From Owenia fusiformis (lineage: Eukaryota > Annelida > Polychaeta > Sabellida > Oweniidae): DNA of 64,000 nucleotides. A program made the translations under genes and the position numbers. The stretch spans positions 20,381,754-20,445,753 of the forward strand of contig CAIIXF020000011.1 in NCBI GenBank assembly GCA_903813345.2. The letters are read 5' to 3'. Shown here in pieces: positions 11,603 through 26,666 of the stretch (within the stretch, counting starts at the first letter, position 1; each line of letters begins with the position of its first letter). The notes below the pieces were generated by a model that was not told where the DNA came from, searched no databases, and was given only the letters and a program-made list of their open reading frames with translations.

Positions 11603-12863
11603 GTTTGTCCACAATGGTACCATACTGGAGACTGATGAGGAAATGTGGAACTTCATGGATTATTTCTTATTCTAGGTTTGTCCACAATGGTACCATACTG
11701 GAGACTGATGAGGAAATGTGGGACTTTATGGATTATTTCTTATTCTAGGTTTGCCCACAATGGTACCATACTGGAGACTGATGAGGAAATGTGGGACTTT
11801 ATGGATTATTTCTTATTCTAGTTTTGTCCACAATGGTACCATACTGGAGACTGATGAGGAAATGTGGGACTTTATGGATTATTTCTTATTCTAGTTTTGT
11901 CCACAATGGTACCATACTGGAGACTGATGAGGAAATGTGGGACTTTATGGATTATTTCTTATTCTAGGTTTGTCCACAATGGTACCATACTGGAGACTGA
12001 TGAGGAAATGTGGGACTTTATGGATTATTTCTTATTCTAGGTTTGTCCACAATGGTACCATACTGGAAACTGATGAGGAAATGTGGGACTTTATGGATTA
12101 TTTCTTATTCTAGGTTTGTCCACAATGGTACCTGATGGAGACTGATGAGGAAATGTGGGACTTTATGGAATATTTCTTATTCTAGGTTTGTCCACAATGG
12201 TACCATACTGGAAACTGATGAGGAAATGTGGGACTTTATGGATTATTTCTTATTCTAGGTTTGTCCACAATGGTACCATACTGGAGACTGATGAGGAAAT
12301 GTGGGACTTTATGGATTATTTCTTATTCTAGGTTTGTCCACAATGGTACCATACTGGAAACTGATGAGGAAATGTGGGACTTTATGGATTATTTCTTATT
12401 CTAGGTTTGTCCACAATGGTACCATACTGGAAACTGATGAGGAAATGTGGGACTTTATGGATTATTTCTTATTCTAGGTTTGTCCACAATGGTACCATAC
12501 TGGAGACTGATGAGGAAAGTTGGGACTTTATGGATTATTTCTTATTCTAGGTTTGTCCACAATGGTACCATACTGGAGACTGATGAGGAAATGTGGGACT
12601 TTATGGAATATATCCTATTCTAGGTTTGTCCACAATGGTACCATTCTGGAGACTGATGGGGAAATGTGGGAATTTATGGATTATTTCTTATTCTAGTTTT
12701 GTCCACAATGGTACCATACTGGAAACTGACGAGGAAATGTGGGACTTTATGGATTATTTCTTATTCTAGGTTTGTCCACAATAGTATCATACTGGAGACT
12801 CACTTTATAGACTATATTATATGGGACTTTATGTGGGACTTTATGAATTATTTCTTATTCTAG
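11603..12863 (+). repeat. 73-bp tandem array derived from an intron/exon boundary (17 copies)
   Basis: Seventeen head-to-tail units begin at 11603, 11676, 11749, 11822, 11895, 11968, 12041, 12114, 12186 and then about every 73 bp to 12770. Each has about 53 bases matching the start of the dehydrogenase exon at 12864 (gtttgtccacaatggtacca..., residues FVHNGTILETDE), then about 20 bases matching the end of the preceding intron (ttatttcttattctag). Every unit therefore carries a pyrimidine tract plus an AG acceptor but no matching donor. Read in the exon's frame, each unit runs DYFLF and stops at the TAG of the next acceptor. Units at 11822, 11895 and 12697 have ttctag|t; the unit at 12114 is 1 bp short, and the last (12770) carries an insertion. 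Confidence 0.92.
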
Positions 12864-15673
<2,810 letters not shown>

Positions 15674-15703
15674 ATGTCAATGTTGTCCATATGTCAGCAT
15701 TGT

Positions 15704-16215
15704 TATATATGGATAATATTAGTCAACATGGATAACTGTAGTCAACATGATTACCTTAGTCAACATGGATAACCTAAGTAGACATGGATAACATGTGACA
15801 TAGATATTAGTCAACATGACTAACATTAGTCAACATGAATAACATTAGTCAACATGGACAACATTAGTCAACATGAATAACATTAGTCAACATGGATAAC
15901 CCTAGTCAACATGAATAACATTAGTCAACATGAATAACATTAGTCAACATGAATAACATTAGTCAACATGGATAACATTAGTCAACATGAATAACATTAG
16001 TCAACATGAATAACATTAGTCAACATGAATAACATTAGTCAACATGGATAACATTAGTCAACATGAATAACATTAGTCAACATGGATAACCTTAGTCAAC
16101 ATGAATAACATTAGTCAACATGGATAACATTAGTCAACATGAACAACATTAGTCAACATGTATAACATTAGTCAACAATATTAGTCAACATGAATAACAT
16201 TAGTCAACATGAACA
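15704..16215 (+). repeat. 19-bp minisatellite just downstream of BDH2 stop
   Basis: About 27 tandem units of consensus aacattagtcaacatgaat, with variants such as atgGat and aacCttagt. The array starts about 30 bases after the TAG stop at 15673, so it probably lies in the 3' UTR or just beyond. Units are most uniform in the middle (about 15840-16130) and degenerate at both ends. Confidence 0.9.
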
Positions 16216-16229
16216 ATTGTAATCACCAT

Positions 16230-17930
16230 GGATTCACCTAATCAACTTTTAAAAACAACCTTGGGCATCATATTCTACCCTAGTCACAGTGGATTTTCTA
16301 ATATCATGAACTACCTCATTAATAGTTCCATCCTTTATACTTTGTGAATAATTAAGCAAAATTGGGAAAATGGGTCTGTCATGTTGCTTCAGCGAGAAAT
16401 ATAGAAAGGATTTTTGAAATGTCTATACAATGAGCTATAAAGATTTATGAACATAGCATATACTTTACTGACATGTTTGAGTGTTAGAAAGCATTTTTCT
16501 CACTATGACAGAATTATATGTGTAAACTTGAGAGGTATCATGGAACAAAATATTTAGAAAATCTTAGAAAGTACAATTTATAGAAAGTACACTGGGAATT
16601 AAAATATTTGTTTGACAATATTTGAGACAATATAACTAGAGCTAGCTTGAAGATAATAATGCTATAAAATGTCCCATTACAAATGTATTTAGTAAATTAT
16701 GCACATATAAATGTGACTCAAGAAAGTGTGGTTGTGGGTATGAAAATGTGGCAGCTTTCTGGTTACTTGGTCCTCTGTATGATTAATTACAAATGATATT
16801 TTTGTAAAATTGTTATATTTTATTATATTTTTAAAATGTACACATTTTACAACACAAATACACACAATGAATAAAAAAAAAATGAATAGATTATGTTCTC
16901 ATTCTGTCATGACTCAAACTAAAACTGGGTTCATCAATACTGGCCAAATAAAAATTGTTATGGAAAATAGTTAAATATGGTAAATACCCCATCCAGTATG
17001 AAGTAAATATATTGTCATGTACTATTGTTGCAAATGATGGGCAACGCAAATCCAAGGGTTTCTTACTAGATTTCCATTACTGTGAGCTTTTTAGACTCCG
17101 CATTGGCTGATCATATCATAGATTTTGTTTAAATATAATCCCTTTGCTTTTGCTATGGTGTAGCCATGAAAAGTCATGCTATGAGGTCTGGTTAGAACCA
17201 GTACACATGAGAACACCATAAGTTGTGTTCAAAGTGAATTTTCATAGAAATTTGTGAACATTCATTTGTTACAGACGCAGAACGCCATCCACAAAAAAGT
17301 CAGAAACTATAATGATATGTCTGACATAATATATACCTTAGCCATATGAATTAATACTCATTGTTCAAGCAAAGTTGGTAAAATTTTCAGGCAAAAAATC
17401 CAGTAGGATATGACTTAAGCTATTATACATTACTAAAGGAAAAAACGAGGTAAAAATACAAATCAATGAAACATGTTCACATTGTCATGATTTTAACGAT
17501 TGTGCGTTTCAGTATAATGCTGATAAGGTTTCAAACTGACATAAATCTGTCTTTTACTTAATTTGGCAGCCATGTAAATGTGATACCTTGTGAATGTGAA
17601 TATCTTTAATTTAGAGTGACATTGCAAAATATGTATAGAAACCTACATGCATCACCCTAAACATCTATATTATAAGGATTTGATAAATTCATGATCAATT
17701 TCATCTAAAACTGAATTTTCTGAACTGGCTCAAAACTAAGGCAGTGAAGACACCACAAATGTAAGAGGCTTAGCTGAATCTTAGTTTTAAAGATCAATCT
17801 CAGCCCCTCTATCCTCTGATCACAGTGCTCTAAGATCAAGATCAGATCTCCCTATATCAAATATCCACCAAATTGGTCAGTGCTAAATTAAGTAAAAGTA
17901 CAGATCTGAGATTCTTAACACTTCATGTCT
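16230..17930. other. Convergent intergenic region
   Basis: Lies between the BDH2 stop/minisatellite (+) and the stop of the minus-strand gene. It must contain the 3' ends of both transcripts. An aataaa-rich run near 16868-16890 is a candidate polyadenylation signal for BDH2. No other feature recognised. Confidence 0.4.
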
Positions 17931-20900
17931 CTATTTAAAACGTTTGGCAGCAGCTTTAAAATCTGCCTCATTGAGCCTATATCCCCAATGTTGTAGAGTC
18001 TGTCTCACTACAGGTGATATAGCATGATTGTCAAATGAGCATCCACCACGTGCACATTTTCCAATGAGATTGTTACGCCATCTACCCTTCACTCCTGCAC
18101 AGCGTAACCAGCGTCCAATTTGTCGTTCATCATCTTCAGTACGTCGTCCTTGGTAAAACCTAAAAAATTATAAAAACAAGTTAAAAAATGTAGAGGTACA
18201 TGTTTTTACAATCTTCTGCTCTATAAAATTGATTACTGTGAATTTCGTGCCAATTTAACATATTTTTATAAGCATCGCTTTATTGTGTGGACGTTTCAGA
18301 TTTTTAGGTCTCTCTTCATCAATTACATATTTTATTTCAAAACATCGATTCCTGGTAATAACACTCCCCTCCAATATACTGTATGTAAACTGAATCTCCA
18401 CATTGAAGGTGTTAATCAAACCCTGTTATGTCTGTGTCATAAGGGTGGAAATTCATGACTTGAATGAATTTTTGCACATAGTCCGATATGGGAAGTTGTA
18501 TAGGGAAGAGTACAACCTCGAATGTATGTATTATAATTTTCCTTATTTGCATTTAAAATAAGGCAGTAACATGTTATGCAACAAGGCATTAACATGCCAT
18601 GTGTCACCACATGCCATTTGTAGATGCCCACTGCAGAATGCAACCCACAAAAACAGTTGAAGACTGTAACCACTTATATAACTACTTATATATGAGATCA
18701 TGTAGTAATGAATGCCATAAGTATCATACAAATGCAAGTGTGTATTTTTTAAACGTATGTGTTGCATTAGTTAGCAATTTTAGCAAGTCAGTGGATATAG
18801 CATTATGTAAACCTACACAACTTACCTGCAGTACCACATGAACCAGCCATATGGATCTTGCTTGTGTATCCAACCACTGTCTTCCCACATTTCAAGACTG
18901 CCTCCACATTTCACTTTGTATGTGTTGACCTCTGGTCGGTAGGTACAGGATATCACCTTAAAGAGGAGATTTGGGAATGGAATAAATTATGGCAAAATTG
19001 TGGTTGTCCCAACATTACTTTCACTTTGATTACTCTCATTTCTGAACATTTTTTTGTCAATCCAAATATTAACTAGATGATCGCAACTCCGCAGAGTAGC
19101 AAATCCCAACGAACAAAATATCAATTACCGAATTCCAATCAATTATACTCATTACTTTGGTTAAAATTGAAAAATTTAGATTTTAGAATTGCGAATTCCT
19201 GCAAAGCAGCCATTTTGAATTTTCTGAGGTACAAATCTGAAAAATAATACCATAATTGTGATCTAATCCAAAATTCCTTCAATTTGAATATTATATAGCC
19301 ATACGTTGAAGGGATCGAAAAATTATCACGAAATCGTACACTAGACGGCCATTTTGAATTTTACGAGGCTCGAATCAGAAAAAAGATACAATATTTGCAA
19401 TCTACTCTTAATTGCCTTTGATTTGAGTATAATAAAGCTATACTTCAGAAAGATCTAAAAATTAGCGAAAATTTCTGTTTTCCTGACCCCCCATACACGG
19501 CCCCTGGGGGTCAGGATGAAAAACACTGAATATATGTGGAAAAGATAGATGTTGCGAATATACTACCAAAATTTCAAACAATAATATTAATTACTTTAGT
19601 TTAGAATGAAAAATTTATGATTTTTGCGAAAAAGTCCCGCCATTTTTAAAGCGGCGGCCATCTTGAAAAAATCCATTTTGAATTTTCTGAGGTACAAATC
19701 TGAAAAATATTACCATAATTGTGATCTACTCCAAAATTCCTTCAATTTGAGTATTATATAGCCATACTTTGAAGGGATCGAAAAATTATTGCGAAATCGT
19801 ACATTAGATGGCCATTTTGAATTTTACGAGGCTCGAATCAGAAAAAGATACAATATTTGCAATCTACTCTTAATTGCCTTTCATTTGAGTATAATAAAGC
19901 TATACTTCAGAAAGATCTAAAAATTAGCGAAAATTTCTGTTTTCCTGACCCCCCATACACGGCCCCTGGGGGTCAGGATGAAAAACACGGAATATATGTG
20001 AAAAAGATAGATGTTGCGAATATACTACCAAAATTTCAAACAATAATATTAATTACTTTGGTTTAGAATGAAAAATTTATGATTTTTGCGAAAAAGTCCC
20101 GTCATTTTTAAAGTGGCGGCCATCTTGAAAATTTTTTTTTATGCGTAAAACTATTCATCAATATACATCTTTCCATCAAATATGAAGAAAATCCGTCAAC
20201 TAATATTTGAGTTATCTTCCGGACGGACAGACGGACGGACGGACGGACGGACTGACTGACTGACTGACGGACGGACGGAGTGCTTCACTATATCCCTACC
20301 GAACTTCGGCCAAAGGGAAGGGTGACTAAAAACTTTAAAGAAACCCAACAAGAAAAGCAAACTGTAAGTGTTAATCTGTCATAAGAAAAGTAGACCCTAT
20401 AGTATATGCCAAAACCATGATCTAACATGAAAAGAAACAATGTCTAACATCCCCCTTTCCCCTCCAATCGAGAACCAATATCACAATCCAGGACCAGAAC
20501 ACCAAGGGACATTTCATTCATACTGAAGTCATTACAATACATGTTGAAGAAAAATTGAAAATGATGAGGGATAGATAAAATCCAGTATCGAAGTACATAG
20601 GCAATTCAAAAGGTCAACATCCGTTCGCAAAGCTATCATCATAATCCATAAAACACAACAATTCACAATGGTCATCAGGAGAAAACTATGGCTGGTTTCG
20701 ATCCCTATTTCTCAACCATTTATGCCATAGCCAGGATCCACCTCAAAAGGTGCCAAGTGAAAAAATTGTGAGTTCATTGCCAATTTATAATAAAATTCCT
20801 ACATCCTTCAGCACCTCAAAGATATACAAGGCATTAACATGCAAAATGTCACCACCTACCATTTGTTTCAGATGCCATCTAAAACACCAAATGCCAAACA

Positions 20901-22928
20901 CTGTGTACAAAAAAGTTGGAGACTATTACCACTTGTGGTGTTGACATCATTTCTACCTAGTAGTTCTAGTTTCCTCCAACGCCAGATTACTATTACTATT
21001 TAGTATTTACTATTGAAGAGAATTGCACCCTCATGTCAAAGTCGTGAGCTCTCTTATAACATAGATGTGTCTGATGGTGATTTACTGATATCTCAGAGAC
21101 AAAATAACTTTAAGTATGACAACTATGTCCCCACACAGGAAGGGAAAGAGCTCAGGAGAGATTTTTTGACAGGCTACTGTGAAGACAATTGAACCAAATT
21201 CAACACAAATTGGTCTACCGGGATAAGACATTAGAGGCCCAAATCTTGTATAAGCAAAGCAGTGATGGAAGAAGGTTTGCAAAATTCAGGGTCATCTGCT
21301 TGTAACCATCCAATAAAATAACCATAGTAAAACTTTTTTATCTAAACACCTCCCTAATTAATGTGAGCATCTTTTACTGTGTACGCTTTTTGAGCCAATT
21401 TTACAATCTGCCATGTAAAAATTGCAATGTCAACATCTGCCCACATGAGCACTTTTGGCTATTCGCAGTGGCATTCAAACTAGACTGGTTTTACTGTGCT
21501 TAGCTTTAGTACCTTTCTTGATATATCGAGTCCTTCTGTCCAGTCCTTAGGCAGCTCCTTCCAGACTCCAGTGTAGCTTTGCTCTAAAACACACAAGGTT
21601 TGGGGTGAGAGTTTGGGGACAAGGGCTTTTATTTTAACCCCAAAATGGATAGTATACCCTGGCCTAAATACTTTTCCCCCCAAAACCCATCAGGTGAAAC
21701 TGTTTTCAAGATTCACTGTACAAATGTTTTTGTTAAACTAATGGCTGGCAAACATTCAGAATCAAAAGGGAAACAATACACAGTGGTCAAAAAGCAATGA
21801 TGATAAAAAATGGAAAAGCACAAAAATGGTCAATAAATTTCAAATATCCTATGCATGGCATATAACACAGAAATGTATTTTTCAAAATTATCACAATTAA
21901 TTTTTTATCTTATTTAGAAAAAAAGAAAATTGTGGAGTCTGTTTTACATTTGTTTTTTGATTATGCTCTTTTCCTTTTCAACAAACATCAACGATGCCTT
22001 GCGAGTTGCTACAAATGGAAAAGGAGCTGTGAGTGTCATTAGCTGCTTGATTGAAATTTTCAGCACCATACTTTCGATTAGGAGATTACCTTAACAATGT
22101 AGACTTACTGGTAACTCCAGATTTGATTGGTCGAAAATATGTCCCTCCAAAACTGCCAGCCTGTAAGACTTCTTTGGGGGTCATGTTTGGTTGAAATTCA
22201 GGGGCATCTTTGAACACTAACTGACCCTTAGAGTTCTTTGTGGGGATAGGCTCTGTGAAGACTAGGGACTGTGTAACCTGAAAAACAGTTACCATTGCAA
22301 CAATTCAAATCAAAGTGCATAAATCATTTTCTAAAAATTCAAAGAGTTTTGACTTTTTATGAATCTTTATCCATTGTTGTATCTGTATGAGAATATAATA
22401 TCTAAGAAGTTAAACTTCAAAAATACGGAAATGTCCAAATTCATTAGAACTAAAAGAGCTTTTTGAAAATAGGTGTGACACAGAAAAAAATATAGTTAAT
22501 TGAGAAGATAATTTGTTTTGACTTTATATTGTGTTAAATTGCCCCTTCAAATAATTAATATGAAACTTTCCATTCATCACTTCCCTCTCACTTTCCTCAC
22601 ACTCAAGAGATGATAAGGGATAAATAAAAACAAATAGTAAAAAGCTGGTATGGCTTATTCATTGAGCTTAAATTTCTCATGCAAATAGCTTTATGAGGAA
22701 TCAAAAATGTGAGTCATCCCTAACCTCATTTGTATCTTCATTTATTGTGGATGTGTATGTCTTCTTTGCTGGCTTCTTCTTTTGCTGATCCTTCGTAGTT
22801 GTATCCTTTTTCTTTTTTCCCTTTTCAGACTTTGCCACATCAGCAGCAGTTTTGCTAGAGGACTTTATTTTCTTTGGCTTAGTTTCTTTAGTATCTGTGG
22901 TTTCTGATTTTCTCTTGGAAGCAGGCAT
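17931..22928 (-). CDS. Conserved uncharacterised protein (267 aa, five exons)
   Basis: Minus-strand exons, 5' to 3': 22928-22725, 22277-22109, 21583-21513, 18956-18826 and 18159-17931. All junctions are GT-AG and the phases fit, giving 804 bases including the stop. Residues 1-68 are a Lys-rich, low-complexity tail (MPASKRKSETTDTKETK...), likely disordered and possibly nuclear. The rest is a compact conserved domain with FQPNMTPKEVLQAGSFGGTYF, GVWKELPKDWTEGLDIS, SGWIHKQDPYGWFMWYC, FYQGRRTEDDERQIGRW, KGRWRNNLIGKC and SPVVRQTLQHWGY. I recognise this pattern from proteins in fungi, protists and some bacteria whose function I do not know. The many Trp/Tyr and charged residues may form a binding pocket, but that is speculation. 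Introns carry a 463-bp duplication and a dispersed repeat. Confidence 0.85.
18584..18672. repeat. Dispersed repeat fragment (three sites in window)
   Basis: The words gcattaacatgc, tgtcaccac and ccatttg-gatgcc occur together here, again at about 20828-20940, and inverted at about 33715-33757 (caaatggcatgtggtgacat). They are parts of one interspersed repeat family located in introns. Confidence 0.5.
19206..20110. repeat. 463-bp direct tandem duplication plus GACG microsatellite
   Basis: Two copies of a unit of about 463 bp (gaggtacaaatctgaaaaat at 19226 and 19689) run head to tail with few differences. Each ends in a segment containing cctgaccccccatacacggc. The flank at 20218-20280 is a (GACG)n/(GACT)n microsatellite following atcttccggacggacag. 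The block lies in intron 3 of the minus-strand conserved gene. No coding content. Confidence 0.75.
20386..20600. repeat. Dispersed repeat shared with 53360-53620
   Basis: Segments with catttcattcatactgaagt, acaatacatgttgaagaa and aaaatccagt occur in the same order and orientation here and at 53447-53602, inside two different genes' introns. The ends are unclear. Probably a SINE- or MITE-like interspersed repeat. Confidence 0.55.
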
Positions 22929-23029
22929 TGTGAAGTTGTTCAAGAGTATGCTTTGTACTTGTAGAGATAAATTTGTGAAGAGCTTATTGTTGATTGTGCG
23001 AGCTTGCAGTCTTATCATCTAGGATATAT

Positions 23030-24125
23030 GCACAAGCCTATAAAGAAATACATGGATACCGATGTATGGATTTCTACTACATGAAACATAGGCCTGGGAA
23101 CATGTATACAAAAATTGAGTCTGAGTCCGCCTAAGATATAAAATCTTGTTTCTGCAACCTTATATTTTGCATTAATTACGCAGGTTCCATCCTAGGTCTA
23201 TGGGATCGATCATCAAAATGATTCTCATGATACATAAATCTAGATTACATAAATTTTGCCTCTTATTGATTGCATCACCAGAAAACCAATGGTTGCACTT
23301 TGCATCAAGTGATTGTGTCAGCCCATTTCTCCAAGCAACAGCAATATCAATGCCTTCTACACAAGATATATAAGGTTTTGAGGAAACTGTCTTGTTTTAT
23401 TCACTGTCTTGTCTTAAATAACCTAAATAATTATTTCCCTTCACCATTTTGGTGTTTGCATTGAGCTAAAACAGATATAACCCTTGAAAAATTCATTATA
23501 CGTTGTTGAATATAGTTGCAATATATGTGCCAAGTTAATCAAAAATCAGTTGAAGCTTTACTGAGATATAATGACTGAAAGTTGGAGAAACAAAAATACT
23601 CACCGGTGTACACACAGTCAGAGAGAATGTTTCTGGCGAAATTCTGGGACTTCAAATACTTTTAAGTTGGGAAACCGGAAGTGCTTACCTTTTTTAATTC
23701 CCGAATCTCTCCGAAATTAGCTCATCTTGGTGACTGTAAATTGCACAGCTGTATTCAATGGAGTCTTGTCATATTCGATCAGCCTCAATTTTAAAGTGTA
23801 TATTTTATTTTCAACGTGATTTCATCGTTTTTTGTCGACTGGTAAAATCCGCGGGGCTAATGGCAAGATGGATGACTTTTGACCTGACCTTGACCGATGG
23901 TGATCACGTCATCAATATTACCAAGATGGCGGTTTCAAAATTTTCTAAAATCGCTTCAAATAATATTATGTTAATTCCTAGCGAGTAAAGATATCTCTTA
24001 GTTTGCTATTTCACAATAAGATAACGAAATGTGTAAGGAATTCGTATTTATCAATTAAAACATCACATCGACATTTGGTATTCGTAAACTAGACGATGAA
24101 GATAACGACCTCGAAAAAAACAAAA
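23030..24125. other. Upstream region of the minus-strand conserved gene
   Basis: No coding exon recognised. Near 23931 the sequence ccaagatggcggttt matches the YY1-type motif (AAGATGGCGG) often found at animal promoters, so the transcription start of the minus-strand gene may lie between about 23.6 and 23.95 kb. An open frame at 23758-23988 shows no family resemblance. Confidence 0.35.
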
Positions 24126-24195
24126 GAGCGAGTACGGGATTCGAACCCGGGCCTCCAGCGTGCTAGGTGAGGATTCTCCCCCTAGACCACCGATA
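24126..24195 (-). tRNA. tRNA-like sequence, probably a pseudogene
   Basis: On the minus strand the sequence contains an intact pol III A box (tggtctaggggg) and B box (ggttcgaatcc) and is followed by ctcttttgttttttt, a pol III terminator. A T arm with four of five pairs forms around gggttcgaatccc. The anticodon stem and especially the acceptor stem pair poorly: 5' atcggtg against 3' actcgct gives three Watson-Crick pairs plus one wobble. If the loop is ctagcac, the anticodon would be AGC (Ala). A decayed tRNA or tRNA-derived SINE head is more likely than a working tRNA. Confidence 0.4.
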
Positions 24196-24247
24196 TATTA
24201 CATATGGTATTGGGATTTAAACGCTACTTATCTTGAATGCTATGATT

Positions 24248-24262
24248 CGGAAGTGACGTCAC
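24248..24262 (+). promoter_or_regulatory. Composite ETS-CRE promoter motif
   Basis: The sequence cggaagtgacgtcac joins an ETS core (GGAAGT) to a perfect palindromic CRE (tgacgtca, 24254-24261). This composite is known from animal core promoters. A possible non-coding first exon follows, ending at aag|gtacgt near 24420, and an acceptor ttgttttcag lies at about 28677-28686 before the SMCR8 start codon. A distal SMCR8 promoter here is therefore possible but unproven. Confidence 0.35.
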
Positions 24263-24961
24263 GTTCTTCACGTTTTGTTTGAGAGCGAGAACGAGACGTG
24301 TCAGAAGCCCGGCTTTTTTGTCAGTCGACCTGTTCAAAGTACATTTAGTTATAATTATCGCTTTCCAGAACAATTTAGGAAACAATATTTTCTATCTACG
24401 TCGATTACAAAGCATCTAAGGTACGTAAATTTATATGAACAACTGAGTCAATAGGGATAAATAGCCCAACGAGAGTCGGCGGTCTTAAAAAATACTTGGA
24501 TCTGGATGCCAGTCCTGGTATAAATATAGTTCCAGGGCAATTCGAAGAACGTATTAGATGTCCGTGGGTGTACACGCTATTTCTGTTTTCATAACATTGT
24601 GAGTCAAAAGCAAATTTAATTTACCAGTTTCAAATCTACGGTGTGATTCGACATTCGGAGCTGAACTATTAGACACTTTGGGGTCACAAAAAATCTAGGC
24701 CATTTGAACATTGCTCCTCGTTAGAATTTTTCAATTTTTGCAAAAATAAAACTTTTTATGGTTATAAGGATTTTTTGAGAAGTAAGTAGACTTTGCAATG
24801 AAACTTCTGCATTTGATTTGAAGCTCTTGAATCATTTTATAAGATTCATTTAGTAAATTTCTTCATGTATCAACATTTCTTACTAAAATGCATTTGTTAT
24901 GATTTTTTCATGTCAGATTTATTTTCATTTTCATTGATTTTGACCATGGCCACCCATGTAT

Positions 24962-25805
24962 GAATATAGTCCGGAGTAGGGATACTAGCGGTGGTTATTT
25001 AGTTTTCTGTATAAAAAAGCCTTTCTCCTTTTCTGTCCCGTCGCAGCGCCATCTAGTGTTTGATAAATGAATCAAGGTTTATTCTCGATAGGGTAAGTAC
25101 TAGAGTCCATTTCACTGCTTCAGTTCGTCAGTAGAACGGCAAAAATAAGAAATTCGGAGACTATTGTGCAATAATATATGGAAAAGTATATTCATAATGT
25201 ACATGAATGACATTTGTATATTTCAGATTTTTTAGTTTTTTGTGCAATAAGCCTGTGCCGTCTTGTAATTTGAAGAATTTCAGCCATGTTAATCTTATTG
25301 GAAATAGCATGGCAGAGAAACATCCAAATATAAGAGGCCACACACTTTATAAGCCAAACTAGAAGCAATCCAAGATATACAAATGTCATTCATGTACATT
25401 ATGAATATACTTTTCCATATATTATTGCACAATGGTCTCCCAATTTCTTATTTTTGCCGTTCTACTGACGAACTGAAGCAGTGAAATGGACTCTAATCTA
25501 TCAGGAAACATTTACAAGTTTGGTTAGAAACAGAATTTTTATAGATGGCGGAGTGATTTTTGAGACTATATAGAGCAGAATAATTTTCTGAAACAGGTAG
25601 CTTTACGGTGGTAGCTCTCTCCAGATTCAGTTATCTCAAAAACGGTGTGGTCACCGTATGCTTATTTTGTAACGGCAAGCTAGACAAGACTCCAATGAAC
25701 ACTGGGCACTGTTTCGCTGAGCTAGATCTGTGCCCATGAATATATTATGAAATGAAACGTTATAATGGTCGTCAATGGGATTTTTTACTGCAATCTTGAC
25801 CCTAT
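24962..25805 (+). repeat. Direct repeat copy 1 (458-bp unit, interrupted by a MITE)
   Basis: Begins gaatatagtccggagtaggg and ends caatcttgaccctat. Apart from a 393-bp insertion and a 7-bp difference near 24990, it matches the unit at 26667-27124 almost base for base. The 861 bp between the copies are unrelated to them. The arrangement could be a segmental duplication or a small LTR-like pair, but the ends are not TG...CA. Confidence 0.85.
25103..25493. mobile_element. 391-bp MITE with TA target duplication
   Basis: Inverted repeats of 119 bp (25103-25221 and 25375-25493) begin GAGTCCATTTCACTGCTTCA and differ at about two positions. The central 153 bp do not encode a recognisable protein. The element is flanked by TA on each side (25101-25102 and 25494-25495). 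The sister repeat at 26.8 kb reads agtactaatctatc across this point with a single TA, so it is the unoccupied site. TA duplication points to a Tc1/mariner-type transposase acting in trans. Confidence 0.9.
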
Positions 25806-26666
25806 TAGCAACAGGGTGGTGACAGTACTAGGGTGGGAAATAGCGTTATTTTTGTAAAAATTACACTTTCTTAGCAATGTGTACCTTGCATCTCTAAGAA
25901 AAATCAAATCATCCGAAGAATTAGCAATTTAGATTTTCGCTGATTCAGCATTTTTCATTTTTTACCTAAAATCACAGGTTTTGACCATTTTTGGCCTGTA
26001 TTTTGTTACAGGATAGCACAAGAGGGCTGTTAGTGCTGGTTTTAAGAGGTTGTTGACAGGCTTTTATCAAATTATTACCGAATCTAAGGATTCAGCCATT
26101 ATCAGAGCATGTAATACAGCTTTTTCCTTTGTGTCTGAATTTTTCTTGAAAATATATGACAAAATTGACACATTTAACCCCATAGACTGACCAAATATGG
26201 CTGAAAACAGTTACTAACATGCATGTAATTAAAACAAGAACATTGCTTTGCAAAACTGATATGATAATTTAATATAGAAGCTCATTTACTGAAAATTAAT
26301 CACTAAATAATGGCTAATTTGGGGTAATCTTTGACCGAAAATGACTAGATTTGACCATTTTTTTGTCTTATGGTTCAGTGATTTTGGCAATAAACATTAT
26401 GGAAGTACGAATAAACGTTTTGACATGCTAAATATTGTGAATTTTTGTTAAGCCATAGCGAGTAGCAGTATTTCTATTGCAAAAATGGTCAGTTATGTAT
26501 AAAACTGCATGGCCCTAAAATAAATGACCCCGGGGTTAACAAAGCAGCTATAAAAGCTCTTCTATTGGTGCGATTGGGCTTAAATTGCACAAAAAGTCTT
26601 GAAACACTCTAATGTTTAAGAAAAACAAGATTTCTGGCACAAAATCATTCAACCGTGTCACTATTA

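Noticed and set aside
11512-11748. 78-aa frame and others reading FVHNGTILETDEEMWDF
   Set aside because: These are copies of the exon edge in the 73-bp array, each ending at the TAG of the next acceptor; no donors follow.
23758-23988. Open frame upstream of the conserved minus-strand gene as a divergent gene
   Set aside because: No homology recognised and no downstream splice donor that extends it.
24126-24195. Functional tRNA-Ala (AGC) gene
   Set aside because: Boxes A and B are intact, but the acceptor and anticodon stems pair poorly; more likely a pseudogene or SINE head.
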